5,289 nucleotides of DNA from Sulfurimonas sp. (GTDB taxonomy: Bacteria > Campylobacterota > Campylobacteria > Campylobacterales > Sulfurimonadaceae), in assembly GCA_030646745.1 (NCBI GenBank), contig JAUSKV010000129.1, positions 1-5,289 on the forward strand, given 5' to 3'. Both the position numbers and the translations under genes were made by a program. Below the pieces are notes generated by a model that was not told where the DNA came from, ran no database searches, and saw nothing but the letters and a program-made list of their open reading frames with translations. Of the stretch, positions 4,985 to 5,289 are shown piece by piece (within the stretch, counting starts at the first letter, position 1; each line of letters opens with the position of its first letter).

Positions 4985-5289
4985 TTAAGCTAAGTATGGG
5001 TTTGCGTAAAGTGCTATAAGAGCAATTACTAGTGCATAAATAACTTGAGCTTCAATCATTGCAAGAGCGATGAACATTGTAGTCATAAGTTTAGCACCTA
5101 AACCTGGGTTTCTTGCAGTACCAGCAATAGTTGCAGCAGCAGTATGACCCATACCGATTGCTCCACCTAAAGCAGCAAGACCAAGACCAAGTCCAGCAGC
5201 AATCATCGAGTATGCTTTAAGAGTTTGATTTGCAACTTCACCATCACTAGCGAATGCAGCAGCAGCGAATGCTACCATTAAGAAAAGAA
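4985..5289 (-). CDS. atpE: F0F1 ATP synthase subunit c, 5' end beyond window
   Basis: Membrane c-ring subunit of ATP synthase, carrying ions across the inner membrane and turning the rotor. Counting from the first in-window ATG (5278), helix 1 holds the glycine-rich run GLGLGLAALGGAIGMG (29-44), the polar loop is ARNPG (55-59), and helix 2 carries the ion-binding glutamate E76 in AMIEAQVIYAL. The C-terminus is LYANPYLA. The frame stays open upstream of that ATG through Leu-Phe-Leu to the window edge, and LFLMVAFAAAAFAS reads as the core and end of a signal-peptide-like leader. AtpE of Campylobacter and Helicobacter has such an extension, so the true start is most likely outside. M43, A77 and Q78 replace the Gln and Ser-Thr ligands of sodium-type c-rings, which favours proton coupling. 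No other atp gene follows; a hairpin and tRNA-Leu do. The identity is very secure. Confidence 0.96.
   Translation of the reverse strand, partial: LFLMVAFAAAAFASDGEVANQTLKAYSMIAAGLGLGLAALGGAIGMGHTAAATIAGTARNPGLGAKLMTTMFIALAMIEAQVIYALVIALIALYANPYLA

Overview
The window looks like an AT-rich chromosomal segment from a Campylobacterota (epsilonproteobacterial) species, probably a free-living type such as Sulfurimonas. The case rests on three things: the base composition and A/T-ending codons; the F0 subunit c, whose N-terminal leader-like extension and ARNPG loop sequence resemble Campylobacter and Helicobacter AtpE; and an atpE gene that is not followed by the other ATP synthase genes, as is usual in that phylum. 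The genus is an inference. There are no insertion sequences, CRISPR arrays or phage genes, and no gene-free stretch longer than about 300 bases.

Layout, left to right. (1) Positions 1-1692, minus strand: the first 564 codons of a UvrD/Rep/PcrA-type superfamily 1 DNA helicase, cut by the left edge just after motif V. (2) Positions 1693-1830: a short AT-rich divergent promoter region. It has a strong sigma70-like promoter for the rightward gene, with a 23-bp dyad over its -10 element. (3) Positions 1831-2733, plus strand: a complete LysR-family regulator, ending at a hairpin shared with the convergent gene. (4) Positions 4748-2752, minus strand: a compact likely operon of cysteine synthase, a short class IV PLP enzyme that overlaps it by 11 nt, and a 152-residue protein. 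That last protein is not assignable with certainty, but its layout recalls the ClpXP adaptor SspB. (5) Positions 4939-4855, minus strand: tRNA-Leu(GAG) with encoded CCA. (6) Positions 5289-4985, minus strand: F0F1 ATP synthase subunit c, whose true start lies beyond the right edge. A hairpin separates it from the tRNA.

Most of this is housekeeping: DNA repair, cysteine synthesis, PLP chemistry (possibly folate precursor), translation and energy. The regulator carries a sequence pattern seen in CysL/YeiE-like LysR proteins and sits near cysK, so a sulfur-related role is possible but unproven. I see no convincing new multi-gene system. The items most worth a second look are the possible SspB-like adaptor and the self-overlapping operator/promoter of the LysR gene.
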